A stretch of 64,000 nt of DNA from positions 42,944 through 106,943 of the forward strand of contig CAJTPV010000007.1 of the NCBI GenBank assembly GCA_910578505.1, read 5' to 3'. A program made the translations under genes and the position numbers. Of this stretch, positions 41,780 to 50,152 are shown piece by piece. The number at the start of each line of letters is the position of its first letter. Position 1 is the stretch's first letter. Under the pieces are notes generated by a model. The model searched no databases and was not told the origin of the DNA. It was given only the letters and a program-made list of their open reading frames with translations. This DNA comes from an uncultured Oscillospiraceae bacterium (lineage in GTDB: Bacteria > Bacillota > Clostridia > Oscillospirales > Oscillospiraceae).

Positions 41780-41887
41780 AGCGGCCAGGTCCTATGTCGG
41801 GGGAGCTGGCTCAGCGGGACCTTGCGAAGCGCTTACTAGCCGGAGCGATTCGTACGGCCCCGCTTAAAATTTGTCTGCGGGCTTTTT
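41780..41887 (+). ncRNA. Candidate structured small RNA or riboswitch, ~108 nt
   Basis: A stretch with its own promoter and an intrinsic terminator but no credible frame. GGTCC (41788-41792) can pair with GGACC (41816-41821 region). CGGGG (41798-41802) can pair with CCCCG (41858-41862). The same C-run also forms the terminator CCCGC-loop-GCGGG, CTTTTT (41859-41887). A pairing that competes with the terminator is typical of riboswitches or attenuators. The next promoter (41953) can start the BMP gene on its own, so this may instead be an independent RNA. It matches no class I know (purine, ykkC, SRP, 6S, THF, cobalamin were considered). Confidence 0.45.
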
Positions 41888-41952
41888 CCCGGAGCTGCAC
41901 CGCGCTGTCCGCGCAAATAGAAATTCCTCCCGTCGAAATAGCAAATTGTTGG

Positions 41953-41981
41953 TTGAAATTTTTGGCAGTTTCCTGTATAAT
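41953..41981 (+). promoter_or_regulatory. Sigma-A promoter of the BMP transporter gene
   Basis: TTGAAA, 17 bases, TATAAT preceded by TG (extended -10). The leader is ~50 bases. Confidence 0.8.
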
Positions 41982-42036
41982 GGGCGTGTAACGTCCAATG
42001 GAAAAAATTGTGCACGTAAAGAAGGAGGAGTCTTTT

Positions 42037-43338
42037 ATGATGAAAAAGAAACTACTGGCCATGCTGCTGGCCCTGGCGATGGTGCTGGCCCTGGCAGCCT
42101 GCGGCGGGAGCGGAAACAACGGCGCCGGCAATGCCGGCGGCGGCAGCGATCAGCCCTCCGGCGGCGACGCCCAGCAGCCGGCCGACAGCGGCGGCGATGC
42201 CGGCGAGGAGCGCAAGAGCGTGAAAGTGGGCCTCATCTGCATCGGCGACGAGAACGACCAGGGCTATACCTACAACTTCATCCGCGGCAAGGACGCCGCC
42301 ACCGAGGCCCTGGCGGCCAAGGGCATTGACGTGGAGTGGGTCACCAAGTGGAATATCGGCGAGGACTCCTCCTGCGAGGACGCCAATATCGAGCTTGCCG
42401 AGGAGGGCTGCCAGCTCATTATCAACAACTCCTTTGGCTTTGAGGACTTCATGCTCCACGTGGCCAAGGACTATGAGGACATTGAGTTCATCTCCTGCAC
42501 CAACCAGGGCTCCTGGAACGACGGCCTGGACAACACCCACAACGCCTTCGCCAACATCTACGAGGGCCGCTATCTGGCCGGTGTGGTGGCCGGCATGAAG
42601 CTCCAGGAGATGATCGACGCCGGCACCATCACCGCCGACCAGGCGGTCATTGGCTACGTGGGCGCCTTCTCCTTCGCGGAGGTCATCTCCGGCTTCACGT
42701 CCTACTTCCTGGGCGCCCGGAGCGTGTGCCCCAGCGTGACCATGAAGGTCCAGTTCGTGGGCTCCTGGTCCGACGCCACCGAGGAGGCCAACGCCGCCTC
42801 CGCCCTGGCGGACATGGGCTGCGTGATGATCTCCCAGCACTCCGACAACACCACCCCCGCCACCACCGCCCAGAGCAAGGGCGCGTTCCACACCGGCTAC
42901 AACAACGACATGATCGGCGTCGCCCCGGAGGCGTCCCTCATCGGCACCCGCATCGACTGGTCCGTGTACTTTGAGTATGTCATCGAGGCCGTGGCCAACG
43001 GCCAGAGCTTTGACCAGGACTGGTGCCACGGCATGGACGAGGGCGCTGTGGTGATGACGGAGCTGAACGAGGCCATCGCCGCCCCCGGCACCAAGGAGAA
43101 GCTGGCGGAGGTGGAGGAGCAGATCCGCTCCGGCAAGCTGCAGGTCTTTGACACCAGCACCTTCACCATTGACGGCCAGGAGCTGACCACCGCTATGGCC
43201 CTGGATACGGACGGCGACTTCACCCCCGACTCCGAGGAGGCTGTCTTTGACGGCGCGTTCCACGAGTCCTACTTCCAGTCCGCGCCCTACTTTGCCCTGC
43301 AGATCGACGGCATTGAGTGGCTGAACTCTGCATTCTGA
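42037..43338 (+). CDS. BMP-family nucleoside-binding lipoprotein
   Basis: 433 residues. A lipoprotein signal with lipobox LAAC (~19-22) is followed by a Gly/Asn/Asp linker and a basic-membrane-protein (Med/PnrA-like) periplasmic-binding fold: KVGLICIGDENDQGYTYNFI, IINNSFGFEDFML, IYEGRYLAGVVAGMKL, FHTGYNNDMIGVAPEASLIG and WSVYFEYVIEAV. Studied relatives (TmpC/PnrA, BmpA) bind purine nucleosides. AAGGAGGAG lies six bases before the ATG. It is the first gene of a four-gene transporter set; the hairpin that follows probably makes its mRNA more abundant than the rest. Confidence 0.93.
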   Translation: MMKKKLLAMLLALAMVLALAACGGSGNNGAGNAGGGSDQPSGGDAQQPADSGGDAGEERKSVKVGLICIGDENDQGYTYNFIRGKDAATEALAAKGIDVEWVTKWNIGEDSSCEDANIELAEEGCQLIINNSFGFEDFMLHVAKDYEDIEFISCTNQGSWNDGLDNTHNAFANIYEGRYLAGVVAGMKLQEMIDAGTITADQAVIGYVGAFSFAEVISGFTSYFLGARSVCPSVTMKVQFVGSWSDATEEANAASALADMGCVMISQHSDNTTPATTAQSKGAFHTGYNNDMIGVAPEASLIGTRIDWSVYFEYVIEAVANGQSFDQDWCHGMDEGAVVMTELNEAIAAPGTKEKLAEVEEQIRSGKLQVFDTSTFTIDGQELTTAMALDTDGDFTPDSEEAVFDGAFHESYFQSAPYFALQIDGIEWLNSAF

Positions 43339-43350
43339 TTGGCTTACCTG

Positions 43351-43393
43351 CGTGCGGGGGCTGTCTCGCTGATGAGACAGCCCCCTGCGCTTT
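43351..43393 (+). terminator. Hairpin between the binding-protein and ATPase genes
   Basis: GGGGGCTGTCTC-GCTGAT-GAGACAGCCCCC with only TTTAT downstream. It is a partial terminator or a 3'-end stabiliser, as often seen behind binding-protein genes. Confidence 0.7.
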
Positions 43394-43437
43394 ATCCCGG
43401 CAGTCCCTTCCACCCGTGCGCTCCCGATATAGAAAGG

Positions 43438-44979
43438 ATGACAGCCTTGGAAACTGTTTGCGCCATTGAATTGAAGGGGATCACCAAGCGGTTCGGCGAG
43501 GTGGTGGCCAACGACGGCATCGACCTTACCCTGAACCGGGGGGAGATCCTCTCCCTGCTGGGGGAAAACGGCAGCGGCAAGACCACCCTCATGAACATGC
43601 TCTCCGGCATCTACTTCCCGGACGAGGGGGAGATCCTGGTCAGCGGAGAGCCCGTGTCCATCCGCTCCCCCAAGGACGCCTTTGCCAACGGCATCGGCAT
43701 GATCCACCAGCACTACAAATTGGTGGATGTGTTCACCGCCGCCGAAAACATCGCCCTGGGCCTGGAGGAAAGGGGCCGGCTGGACATCAGGGCGGTGAAC
43801 GAGAAGGTCAGCGCCATCTGCCAGCGCTACGGCTTTGACATCGACCCCACCCAGAAGATCTACAATATGTCCGTGTCCCAGAAGCAGACAGTGGAGATCG
43901 TGAAGGTCCTCTACCGGGGGGCGGACATCCTCATTCTGGACGAGCCCACCGCCGTCCTCACCCCCCAGGAGACGGACCGCCTCTTCGACGTGCTGCGCAA
44001 CATGCGCGCCGACGGCAAGGCCATCGTCATCATCACCCACAAGCTCCACGAGGTGATGGCCCTGTCCGACAAGGTGGCCGTGCTCCGCAAGGGCAAGTAC
44101 ATCGGCGCCGTCCGAACCAGCCAGACCAATCCCCAGGCCCTGACGGACATGATGGTGGGCCGCAGCGTGACGCTGAACATCGACCGGCCCCGGTACGAAA
44201 CCCCCGTCCGGCGGCTGGAGCTGAAGGGGGTCACGTGCCTGGACGGGGAGGGGGTCAAGCGGCTGGACAACGTGTCCTTCACCGCCCTGGGCGGCGAGAT
44301 CCTGGGCATTGCCGGCATCGCCGGCTCCGGCCAGAGGGAGCTGCTGGAGGCAGTCTCCGGCCTCTATCCTGTGAAGGAGGGGTCCATTACATACGCGCCC
44401 CCGGACGGCGGGGACATGGAGCTGGTGGGCAGGACGCCCATGGAAATTCGCCGCTCCGGCGTGGTGATGGCCTTTGTCCCTGAGGACCGGCTGGGCATGG
44501 GCCTGGTGGGGTCCATGGGCATGACCGGCAACATGATGCTGCGCTCCTGGCGGAAGGGCAAAAGCGCCTTCGTCAACCGCAAAGACCCCAACGAGCTGGC
44601 GCTGAAGGTCTGGAAGGACCTGGAGGTGGTGGTCCCCAGCACCGAGTTCCCCGTCCGGCGGCTGAGCGGCGGCAACGTGCAGAAGGTGCTGGTGGGCCGG
44701 GAAATCGCCACCGCGCCGTCGGTGCTGATGTGCGCCTACGCGGTGCGGGGGCTGGACATCAACACCTCCTACACCATTTACAACCTGCTGACGGAGCAGA
44801 AGATGAAGGGCGCGGCGGTGATCTACGTGGGCGAGGACCTGGACGTGCTGCTGGAGCTGTGCGACCGGATACTGGTGCTGTGCGGCGGCCAGGTCAGCGG
44901 CGTGGTGGACGCCCGCACCGCCACCAAGGACCAGATCGGCCTGCTGATGACCCGTCTGGGCGGAAAGGAGGGCGCGTGA
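43438..44979 (+). CDS. BMP-type ABC transporter ATPase (two nucleotide-binding domains)
   Basis: 513 residues with two fused ABC domains, as in RbsA/MglA and nucleoside importers. NBD1: GENGSGKTTLMN (Walker A), MSVSQKQTVEIVK (signature), ADILILDEPTAVLTPQE (Walker B), ITHKLHEV (switch His). NBD2 is degenerate: GIAGSGQRELLEA in place of Walker A, LSGGNVQKVLVGREIA, then VLMCAYAVRGLDI where relatives have QPTRGLDV. The ATG at 43438 is very close to AGAAAGG; the TTG at 43447 is a good alternative start. The permease genes follow after one base. Confidence 0.9.
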   Translation: MTALETVCAIELKGITKRFGEVVANDGIDLTLNRGEILSLLGENGSGKTTLMNMLSGIYFPDEGEILVSGEPVSIRSPKDAFANGIGMIHQHYKLVDVFTAAENIALGLEERGRLDIRAVNEKVSAICQRYGFDIDPTQKIYNMSVSQKQTVEIVKVLYRGADILILDEPTAVLTPQETDRLFDVLRNMRADGKAIVIITHKLHEVMALSDKVAVLRKGKYIGAVRTSQTNPQALTDMMVGRSVTLNIDRPRYETPVRRLELKGVTCLDGEGVKRLDNVSFTALGGEILGIAGIAGSGQRELLEAVSGLYPVKEGSITYAPPDGGDMELVGRTPMEIRRSGVVMAFVPEDRLGMGLVGSMGMTGNMMLRSWRKGKSAFVNRKDPNELALKVWKDLEVVVPSTEFPVRRLSGGNVQKVLVGREIATAPSVLMCAYAVRGLDINTSYTIYNLLTEQKMKGAAVIYVGEDLDVLLELCDRILVLCGGQVSGVVDARTATKDQIGLLMTRLGGKEGA

Positions 44980-44980
44980 C

Positions 44981-46072
44981 ATGAAGGAGAAGAAGACGCC
45001 GCTGGTCCGCCTGGCCAAGCGGGACGGCATGGAGGCATGGAAGGTCTGGTGCATCCGGGCCTGCTCCGTGGTTCTGGCGCTGCTGCTGGGGGCGCTGCTC
45101 ATCGCGGTCACCGGCTCCAACCCACTGACCGCCTATGGCACCATACTTTCCGGCGCTTTGGGGAAAAAGACCGCCATCCGGCAGACGGTGAAGATCGCGG
45201 TGCCCCTGCTGGGCTGCGCGCTGGCCATCGCCCCCTGCTTCAAGATGCGCTTCTGGAACATCGGCGCGGAGGGGCAGATCACCGCCGGGGCCATTGCGGC
45301 CTCCTACTTCGCCCTGTTCTGGGCGGGGCGGCTGCCAGGGCCGGTGCTGCTGCCCGTCATGGGTCTGGCCGGCGCGATTGCCGGCGGCATCTGGGCCTTG
45401 ATCCCCGCCTTTTTCAAGGCAAAATGGAACACCAACGAGACGCTCTTCACCCTGATGATGAACTACATCGTCATCGGCCTGGTGCGCTGGCTCCAGGGCG
45501 GCCCCTGGGAGGGCCGGCCCGGCTCCCAGATTATCCCCCAGTTCGACCCGTCGGCCTGCCTGCCCCGGGTGCTGGGCGTACACTGCGGGTGGATCATCGT
45601 GCTGGTGCTGGTGGTGTTCATGCACGTGTACATGCGCTATACCAAGCACGGCTATGAGATCGCGGTCATCGGCGACTCGGTGAACACCGCCCGGTACGCG
45701 GGCATGAACGTGGGCCATATCATGATGCGGACCTTGTTCCTGTCCGGGGCCATCAGCGGCCTGGTGGGGTACATCATCGCCTCCGGGGCCAACAACACCC
45801 TCTACGACGGCGTGGCCGGCGGGGTGGGCTTTACGTCCATCACCGTGGCGTGGCTGAGCCAGCTCAACGCCTTTGCCATGGTGGGGATCTCTCTGCTGCT
45901 GGCGGTGCTGTCCAAGGGCGCGGAGACGCTGCAGACCCGCATGAGCATCCCCGCCTCCCTGTCCGACATCATCACCGGCATATTGCTGTTCTGCATGCTG
46001 GGCTGCGAGTTTTTCATCAACTACCGCCTCATCTTCCGGGGCAAGAGCCATAAGGAGGGGGTAAGATCATGA
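44981..46072 (+). CDS. BMP-type ABC transporter permease 1
   Basis: A 363-residue membrane protein of the BPD_transp_2 (LivH/RbsC-like) group with about ten helices. The family core is visible: NIGAEGQITAGAIAASYFAL, WNTNETLFTLMMNYIVIGLV, MNVGHIMMRTLFLSGAISGLVG, and FTSITVAWLSQLNAF near the end. It forms the channel with permease 2 and receives nucleosides from the lipoprotein. The start is one base after the ATPase stop, and it overlaps permease 2 by ATGA. Confidence 0.93.
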   Translation: MKEKKTPLVRLAKRDGMEAWKVWCIRACSVVLALLLGALLIAVTGSNPLTAYGTILSGALGKKTAIRQTVKIAVPLLGCALAIAPCFKMRFWNIGAEGQITAGAIAASYFALFWAGRLPGPVLLPVMGLAGAIAGGIWALIPAFFKAKWNTNETLFTLMMNYIVIGLVRWLQGGPWEGRPGSQIIPQFDPSACLPRVLGVHCGWIIVLVLVVFMHVYMRYTKHGYEIAVIGDSVNTARYAGMNVGHIMMRTLFLSGAISGLVGYIIASGANNTLYDGVAGGVGFTSITVAWLSQLNAFAMVGISLLLAVLSKGAETLQTRMSIPASLSDIITGILLFCMLGCEFFINYRLIFRGKSHKEGVRS

Positions 46073-47058
46073 ATTTCATCACACTCTTTATCGCCCTGAT
46101 CATTGCGGCCATCACCTACGGCACGCCGCTGCTGTTCGGCACCCTGGGGGAGATCCTGACGGAGAAATCCGGGAATCTGAACCTGGGCGTGGAGGGCATC
46201 ATGTTCATGGGCGGCGCGGTGGGGCTGGGGGGCGTGTTCTACTACGAGAAGGCCGCGTCCTCCCCCAACGGCGTGCTGGCAGTTGTCATCGGCCTGGTGT
46301 GCGCGTTTATCGCGGGGGCTGTCGCGTCGCTGATCTTCAGCTTTCTCACCACTACCCTCCGGGCCAACCAGAACGTCACCGGCCTGGCGCTGTCCATTTT
46401 CGGCACCGGCATCGGACAGTTCATCGGCGAGTACATGCGGGTCCGGGAGGGGGGCTATATCGCCATCGGCAATATGCTGAAGGGGTATTTCCAGAACTCG
46501 CCGTTTCCGGCGTTCCTGCAGAAGATTCCGTTTATTGGCGGCATCCTCTTCGGCAACAGCATCTTCTTCTATCTGGCGCTGGTGCTGGCGGGGGTGATGT
46601 ACTGGTACCTGAACCGGACCCGGTCCGGCCTGTACCTGCGCTCGGTGGGGGAGTCCCCGGCCACCGCGGACGCGGCGGGCATCAATGTGACCCGGTATCA
46701 GTATCTGGCCACCGTCATCGGCGGCGGGGTGTCGGCCATCGGCGGCATGGTGTATATCACGACGATTGCCGGGTGCGTGTGGAACCACGAGGGATTAAGC
46801 GGCGTGGGCTGGCTGGCGGTGGCGCTGGTGATCTTCTGCATGTGGCGGCCTCTGTCCGCCATCTGGGGGTCGATTTTGTTCGGCGCGCTGATGATCCTGT
46901 ATCTGCGGCTGGTGATCCCCTTTGTGCCGACGCAGCTGTATAAGATACTGCCCTATGTGGTGACGGTCATTGTGCTGATTGTGTCCAGCATGCGCAACAA
47001 TAAGGAAAAACAGCCCCCGGCAAATCTGGGGCTGTCGTACTTCCGGGAGGACCGGTAG
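46069..47058 (+). CDS. BMP-type ABC transporter permease 2
   Basis: A 329-residue BPD_transp_2 permease. Signature segments: TYGTPLLFGTLGEILTEKSG, LNLGVEGIMFMGGAVG, TLRANQNVTGLALSIFGTG, GESPATADAAGINVTRYQYL and a terminal LPYVVTVIVLIVSS helix. It pairs with permease 1. This ATPase-permease-permease order with a BMP lipoprotein is the standard nucleoside importer (NupABC/YufNOPQ-like). A strong terminator ends the operon. Confidence 0.93.
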   Translation: MNFITLFIALIIAAITYGTPLLFGTLGEILTEKSGNLNLGVEGIMFMGGAVGLGGVFYYEKAASSPNGVLAVVIGLVCAFIAGAVASLIFSFLTTTLRANQNVTGLALSIFGTGIGQFIGEYMRVREGGYIAIGNMLKGYFQNSPFPAFLQKIPFIGGILFGNSIFFYLALVLAGVMYWYLNRTRSGLYLRSVGESPATADAAGINVTRYQYLATVIGGGVSAIGGMVYITTIAGCVWNHEGLSGVGWLAVALVIFCMWRPLSAIWGSILFGALMILYLRLVIPFVPTQLYKILPYVVTVIVLIVSSMRNNKEKQPPANLGLSYFREDR

Positions 47059-47064
47059 GAGCGT

Positions 47065-47106
47065 TCGAAAGCAGGAGAGGGGAGTTGACCCCTCTCCTGC
47101 TTTCGG
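47065..47106 (+). terminator. Terminator of the BMP transporter operon
   Basis: CGAAAGCAGGAGAGGGG-AGTTGA-CCCCTCTCCTGCTTTCG, perfect 17-base arms. The U-run is weak. Confidence 0.8.
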
Positions 47107-47126
47107 TTGACGGGGGATTCACACAG

Positions 47127-47190
47127 TATTGCACGCATTATCGCACGAGTGTAATAAAATAATTGACAATATTGCACGCGTGTGATAATG
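47127..47190. promoter_or_regulatory. Repeated CACG operators and promoter of the AlbA_2 gene
   Basis: TTATCGCACGAGTGTAATAA (47138-47157) and AATATTGCACGCGTGTGATAA (47168-47188, partly written here) are related imperfect palindromes around CACG(A/C)GTG. TATTGCACGC also occurs at 47127-47136. TTGACA at 47163-47168 is the likely -35, with a -10 near GATAAT/TAATGT, so the second palindrome covers the promoter. Confidence 0.6.
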
Positions 47191-47212
47191 TGTGAATAAA
47201 GGAGGTGTGCAT

Positions 47213-48862
47213 ATGGACCGATTGATTCCGAAGGAGGAATCTCTGACAATAGAGTTCAAAAGCGATCGGAAGAAGTTGTCGGATGATGTATTGATTGACA
47301 CGGTTGTCGCATTTGCCAATACGGAGGGAGGCGACCTCTATTTGGGGGTGGAGGACGACGGGGAGGTTACCGGGCGGCACGAATCCCACAGAGACTTCTC
47401 GCGTTTGGCCGCCTTTATCGCCAACAAAACGATCCCGCCTATCGCCGTCAGGGTGGAAGAGATCGCGGACATATGCCCGGTCATCAAAATCCAGGTGCCG
47501 AAAAGCAGAAGCATCGTGGCATCCTCCGCGGGCAAGATCCAGCGTCGGCAGATCAAAATGGATGGAACGCCGGAAAATGTGGCAATGTATCCCTATGAAA
47601 TCAGTACGCGGCTGAGTGAATTGTCCCTGCTGGACTATTCCGCACAGCCTGTGCCCAACGCGCGGTATGAGGATTTGGACCCTCTGGAGCGGGAACGGCT
47701 ACGGAATATCCTGCGCACCTATAATGGGGAGCGCAGCCTGCTGGAGCTGGAAGACGAGGCGCTGGATAAAGCCCTGCAGCTTGTAACCACCGCAGACGGA
47801 CAGCTGGTCCCCACTTTTACCGGCATGCTTCTGCTGGGCCGGCGGGAAAAATTGCGGGAATATGTCCCCACAGCGGAAATCGGGTATATGGCGTTCCACG
47901 GAACGGATGTGACGGCAAACGAATCCTTTTATATGCCGCTGTTAGGCGCAATCGAGAAGCTGTTTGCGTTTTTAGAGGCAAGAAATTCGGAGCAGGAGAT
48001 GCAGGCCGGCCTTTTTCGCATTTCTATCCCGGATTTTGACAAGAGAGCTGTCCGCGAGGCGATCATCAACGCATGCGTCCACCGGGACTATACCCGGATG
48101 GGCCGGGTTTTGGTGCGTCTGGATGATGACGGCTTATCGGTCAGCAATCCCGGGGGGTTTATCGAGGGGGTAACGATTGACAATATTCTGTCGGCGGAAC
48201 CCCACGGTCGGAATCCTGTTTTAGCGGATGCCCTGAAACGGGTTGGCCTAGCGGAGCGGTCCGGGCGGGGCGTGGATCGTATCTTTGAAGGATCGCTGCT
48301 GTATGGCCGTCCGCTGCCGGACTATTCTGAATCGTCCGCTGTCACGGTCAAGCTGTTCATTTCGCGGGGGGCGCCCGATATAAAATTTATTCAGCTGGTG
48401 ACGGAGGAACAGCAGCGCACAGGGTCTCTGCTCCCCGTCAACACGCTGCTGATCCTTAATGTGCTGAAGCAGGGGCGGCGTATGTCGGTCCATGATATCG
48501 CCAGTGAGACCAGAATACCAGAGGGAAGAGTCCGCACAGCGGTAGAACGAATGACGGAATCCGGACTGCTGGAGGCCGTCGGCAGCGGAAAGGGGCGGGC
48601 CTATATCCTGAGCTTTCATGCTTACAAGGACAAAGTGAAATATGTCCGCCAGACAGATATTGAGGCGATCCGATATCAGGAGCTTATTGTAAAGCTGGCT
48701 GAAGCCAAGCAGCAGATCACGCGGAAGGATGTGGTGGATTTATTGCGAGTGACACCGCCGCAGGCGTACCGCATTTTGCAAAAAATGACCAGATCCGGTC
48801 TGCTGATGAAAAAGGGCAGCACACGCAGCACCTATTATTGCAGGGGGAAAACAAGGACATAA
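47213..48862 (+). CDS. AlbA_2 (Schlafen-like) / RecG-type HATPase transcriptional regulator
   Basis: 549 residues. An AlbA_2 domain (~8-130): LTIEFKSDRKKLSDDVLID, TVVAFANTEGGDLYLGVEDD. A middle HATPase_c_4/RecG-related domain (~250-390): REAIINACVHRDYTRMGRV, SNPGGFIEGVT, RNPVLADALKRVGLAERSGRGVDRI. Two C-terminal winged helices follow (~410-475 and ~495-545; NVLKQGRRMSVHDIASETRI and QQITRKDVVDLLRVTPPQAY). AAAGGAGGTG sits before the ATG. Such proteins are probable ATP-responsive DNA-binding regulators, often in mobile regions; the function is not firmly known. Repeats in the promoter suggest autoregulation. Confidence 0.85.
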   Translation: MDRLIPKEESLTIEFKSDRKKLSDDVLIDTVVAFANTEGGDLYLGVEDDGEVTGRHESHRDFSRLAAFIANKTIPPIAVRVEEIADICPVIKIQVPKSRSIVASSAGKIQRRQIKMDGTPENVAMYPYEISTRLSELSLLDYSAQPVPNARYEDLDPLERERLRNILRTYNGERSLLELEDEALDKALQLVTTADGQLVPTFTGMLLLGRREKLREYVPTAEIGYMAFHGTDVTANESFYMPLLGAIEKLFAFLEARNSEQEMQAGLFRISIPDFDKRAVREAIINACVHRDYTRMGRVLVRLDDDGLSVSNPGGFIEGVTIDNILSAEPHGRNPVLADALKRVGLAERSGRGVDRIFEGSLLYGRPLPDYSESSAVTVKLFISRGAPDIKFIQLVTEEQQRTGSLLPVNTLLILNVLKQGRRMSVHDIASETRIPEGRVRTAVERMTESGLLEAVGSGKGRAYILSFHAYKDKVKYVRQTDIEAIRYQELIVKLAEAKQQITRKDVVDLLRVTPPQAYRILQKMTRSGLLMKKGSTRSTYYCRGKTRT

Positions 48863-48886
48863 AATCCAAAGGGAGCGTGTCTGCGA

Positions 48887-49825
48887 ATGAAGTATAAAAA
48901 CCAGATAAATCCCGAATTGCGGCAGATAGCAAGAAATATACCATACAATGAGATGATAATAAAATGCGCCAATATTTTTCTGATGATATCTTTTCGTTTG
49001 ACAGCAGTTCCCAAGCAAGTCGTTCATAAAACGATTACCATCAGGGGCCATCAGGGGCTCAAAGTTCCGGTGGATATATTTGAACCGTCCAATGGAACAG
49101 AAAAGCTGCCCTGTTTGATTTATGTGCATGGAGGAGCATTCAGCTACCGGGCCTCTGCCTATCATAAAAAGCTGGCGTGCATATACGCAAAGGAAGCGGG
49201 GTGCAGAGTTTATTTTCCGGACTATCATTTGACGCCGAAATATCCGTATCCGGCTGCGTATGAGGATGTTTTAGCGCTGTATAAGTACACCATGGATAAA
49301 TCGGAGGAGCTTGGAATAGATCATGAAAAGATTGGCGTGGCCGGAGACAGTGCCGGCGCGTCTATTGCCGCGTTGATTTGTCATCATTACGAAAAGGAAC
49401 ATTTGCAGCAGCCATGCCTGCAAATGCTGGTATATCCTTTGACGGATATAACGATGCAGACAGATTCCATGAAAAAATTTACGGACACTCCGTTATGGAA
49501 CGCCAAAAATAACAAACGCATGTGGTTCTATTATGGTAGAAATTCCAAGAGCAAGGACCTGTACAGCGCTTCGCCGATGCACAGCAGTCTGCCGCAAAGT
49601 ATTCCGGATGCATATATTGAAACGGCGGAGTATGATTGTTTACATGATGAGGGCGTTCTGTATGGAGAGAAACTGCGGAAAGCAGGAGCAAATGTTGAAA
49701 TAAATGACACAAGAGGAACCATTCATGGCTATGACTCTGCCATAAACACCCAAATAGCAATTGATAATATTGCGAAACGTGTTTCCTTTTTGAAGAGAGG
49801 GTTCCATGATGGTTCATCGATCTAG
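48887..49825 (+). CDS. Alpha/beta hydrolase of the hormone-sensitive-lipase group
   Basis: A 312-residue esterase-like enzyme. HGGAF in CLIYVHGGAFSYRASAY is the oxyanion motif, GDSAGAS holds the nucleophile Ser (~147-153), the acid Asp is in ETAEYDCLHDEG and the His in TIHGYDSA, so the catalytic triad is complete. There is no signal peptide. It likely acts on short acyl esters; the substrate is unknown. The DNA is clearly richer in A/T than the surrounding genes. It begins 24 bases after the AlbA_2 gene, suggesting acquisition together with it and co-transcription. Confidence 0.88.
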   Translation: MKYKNQINPELRQIARNIPYNEMIIKCANIFLMISFRLTAVPKQVVHKTITIRGHQGLKVPVDIFEPSNGTEKLPCLIYVHGGAFSYRASAYHKKLACIYAKEAGCRVYFPDYHLTPKYPYPAAYEDVLALYKYTMDKSEELGIDHEKIGVAGDSAGASIAALICHHYEKEHLQQPCLQMLVYPLTDITMQTDSMKKFTDTPLWNAKNNKRMWFYYGRNSKSKDLYSASPMHSSLPQSIPDAYIETAEYDCLHDEGVLYGEKLRKAGANVEINDTRGTIHGYDSAINTQIAIDNIAKRVSFLKRGFHDGSSI

Positions 49826-49883
49826 CCGGGGGGTGTGTTCTGCATAAACATTAATTCCAGGAATTGTGTGCAATGCTTGTATC

Positions 49884-49912
49884 TTGATTTCTACGTAAAA
49901 TACGTGTATGAT
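49884..49912 (+). promoter_or_regulatory. Sigma-A promoter of hicAB with internal operator
   Basis: TTGATT, 17 bases, TATGAT. ACGTA-AAA-TACGT (49893-49905) fills the spacer, as expected for a HicB autorepression site. Confidence 0.7.
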
Positions 49913-49938
49913 AAGAATTAGAGAGGGGGAAGAACAGG

Positions 49939-50127
49939 ATGCCGATGACGCCGCGAGAACTGATAAAACTCCTTGAAGCCAACGGCTTCCACAAAGTTCG
50001 CTCATGCGGCTCACATTTCTTTTTCCGAAACGAAAGGACTGGCGCAACCGTATTGGTTCCGGTGCACACCAAGGACCTCGGAAAAGGTCTGGAGCAGAAA
50101 ATTTTAAAGGATGCAGGGCTGAAATAG
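49939..50127 (+). CDS. hicA: HicA-type mRNA interferase toxin
   Basis: A 62-residue toxin that cleaves mRNA when free. The small double-stranded RNA-binding-like fold is recognised from MTPRELIKLLEANGFHKVRS, CGSHFFFRNE with the catalytic His in GSH, and VPVHTKDLGKGLEQKILKDAG. The length is typical. The ribosome site AGGGGGAA is eight bases upstream. hicB follows after 25 bases, the classical toxin-first order of hicAB. AT content is higher than in the flanking housekeeping genes. Confidence 0.93.
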   Translation: MPMTPRELIKLLEANGFHKVRSCGSHFFFRNERTGATVLVPVHTKDLGKGLEQKILKDAGLK

Positions 50128-50152
50128 GTATTGCGTCCGAAGGAGGATCATC

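Noticed and set aside
41794..41866. tRNA-like stretch (AGCTGGCTCAGCGG resembling a D arm and GATTCG resembling a T loop)
   Set aside because: No seven-pair acceptor stem, no proper anticodon arm and no GGTTCRA T-loop; treated as part of the candidate structured RNA instead.
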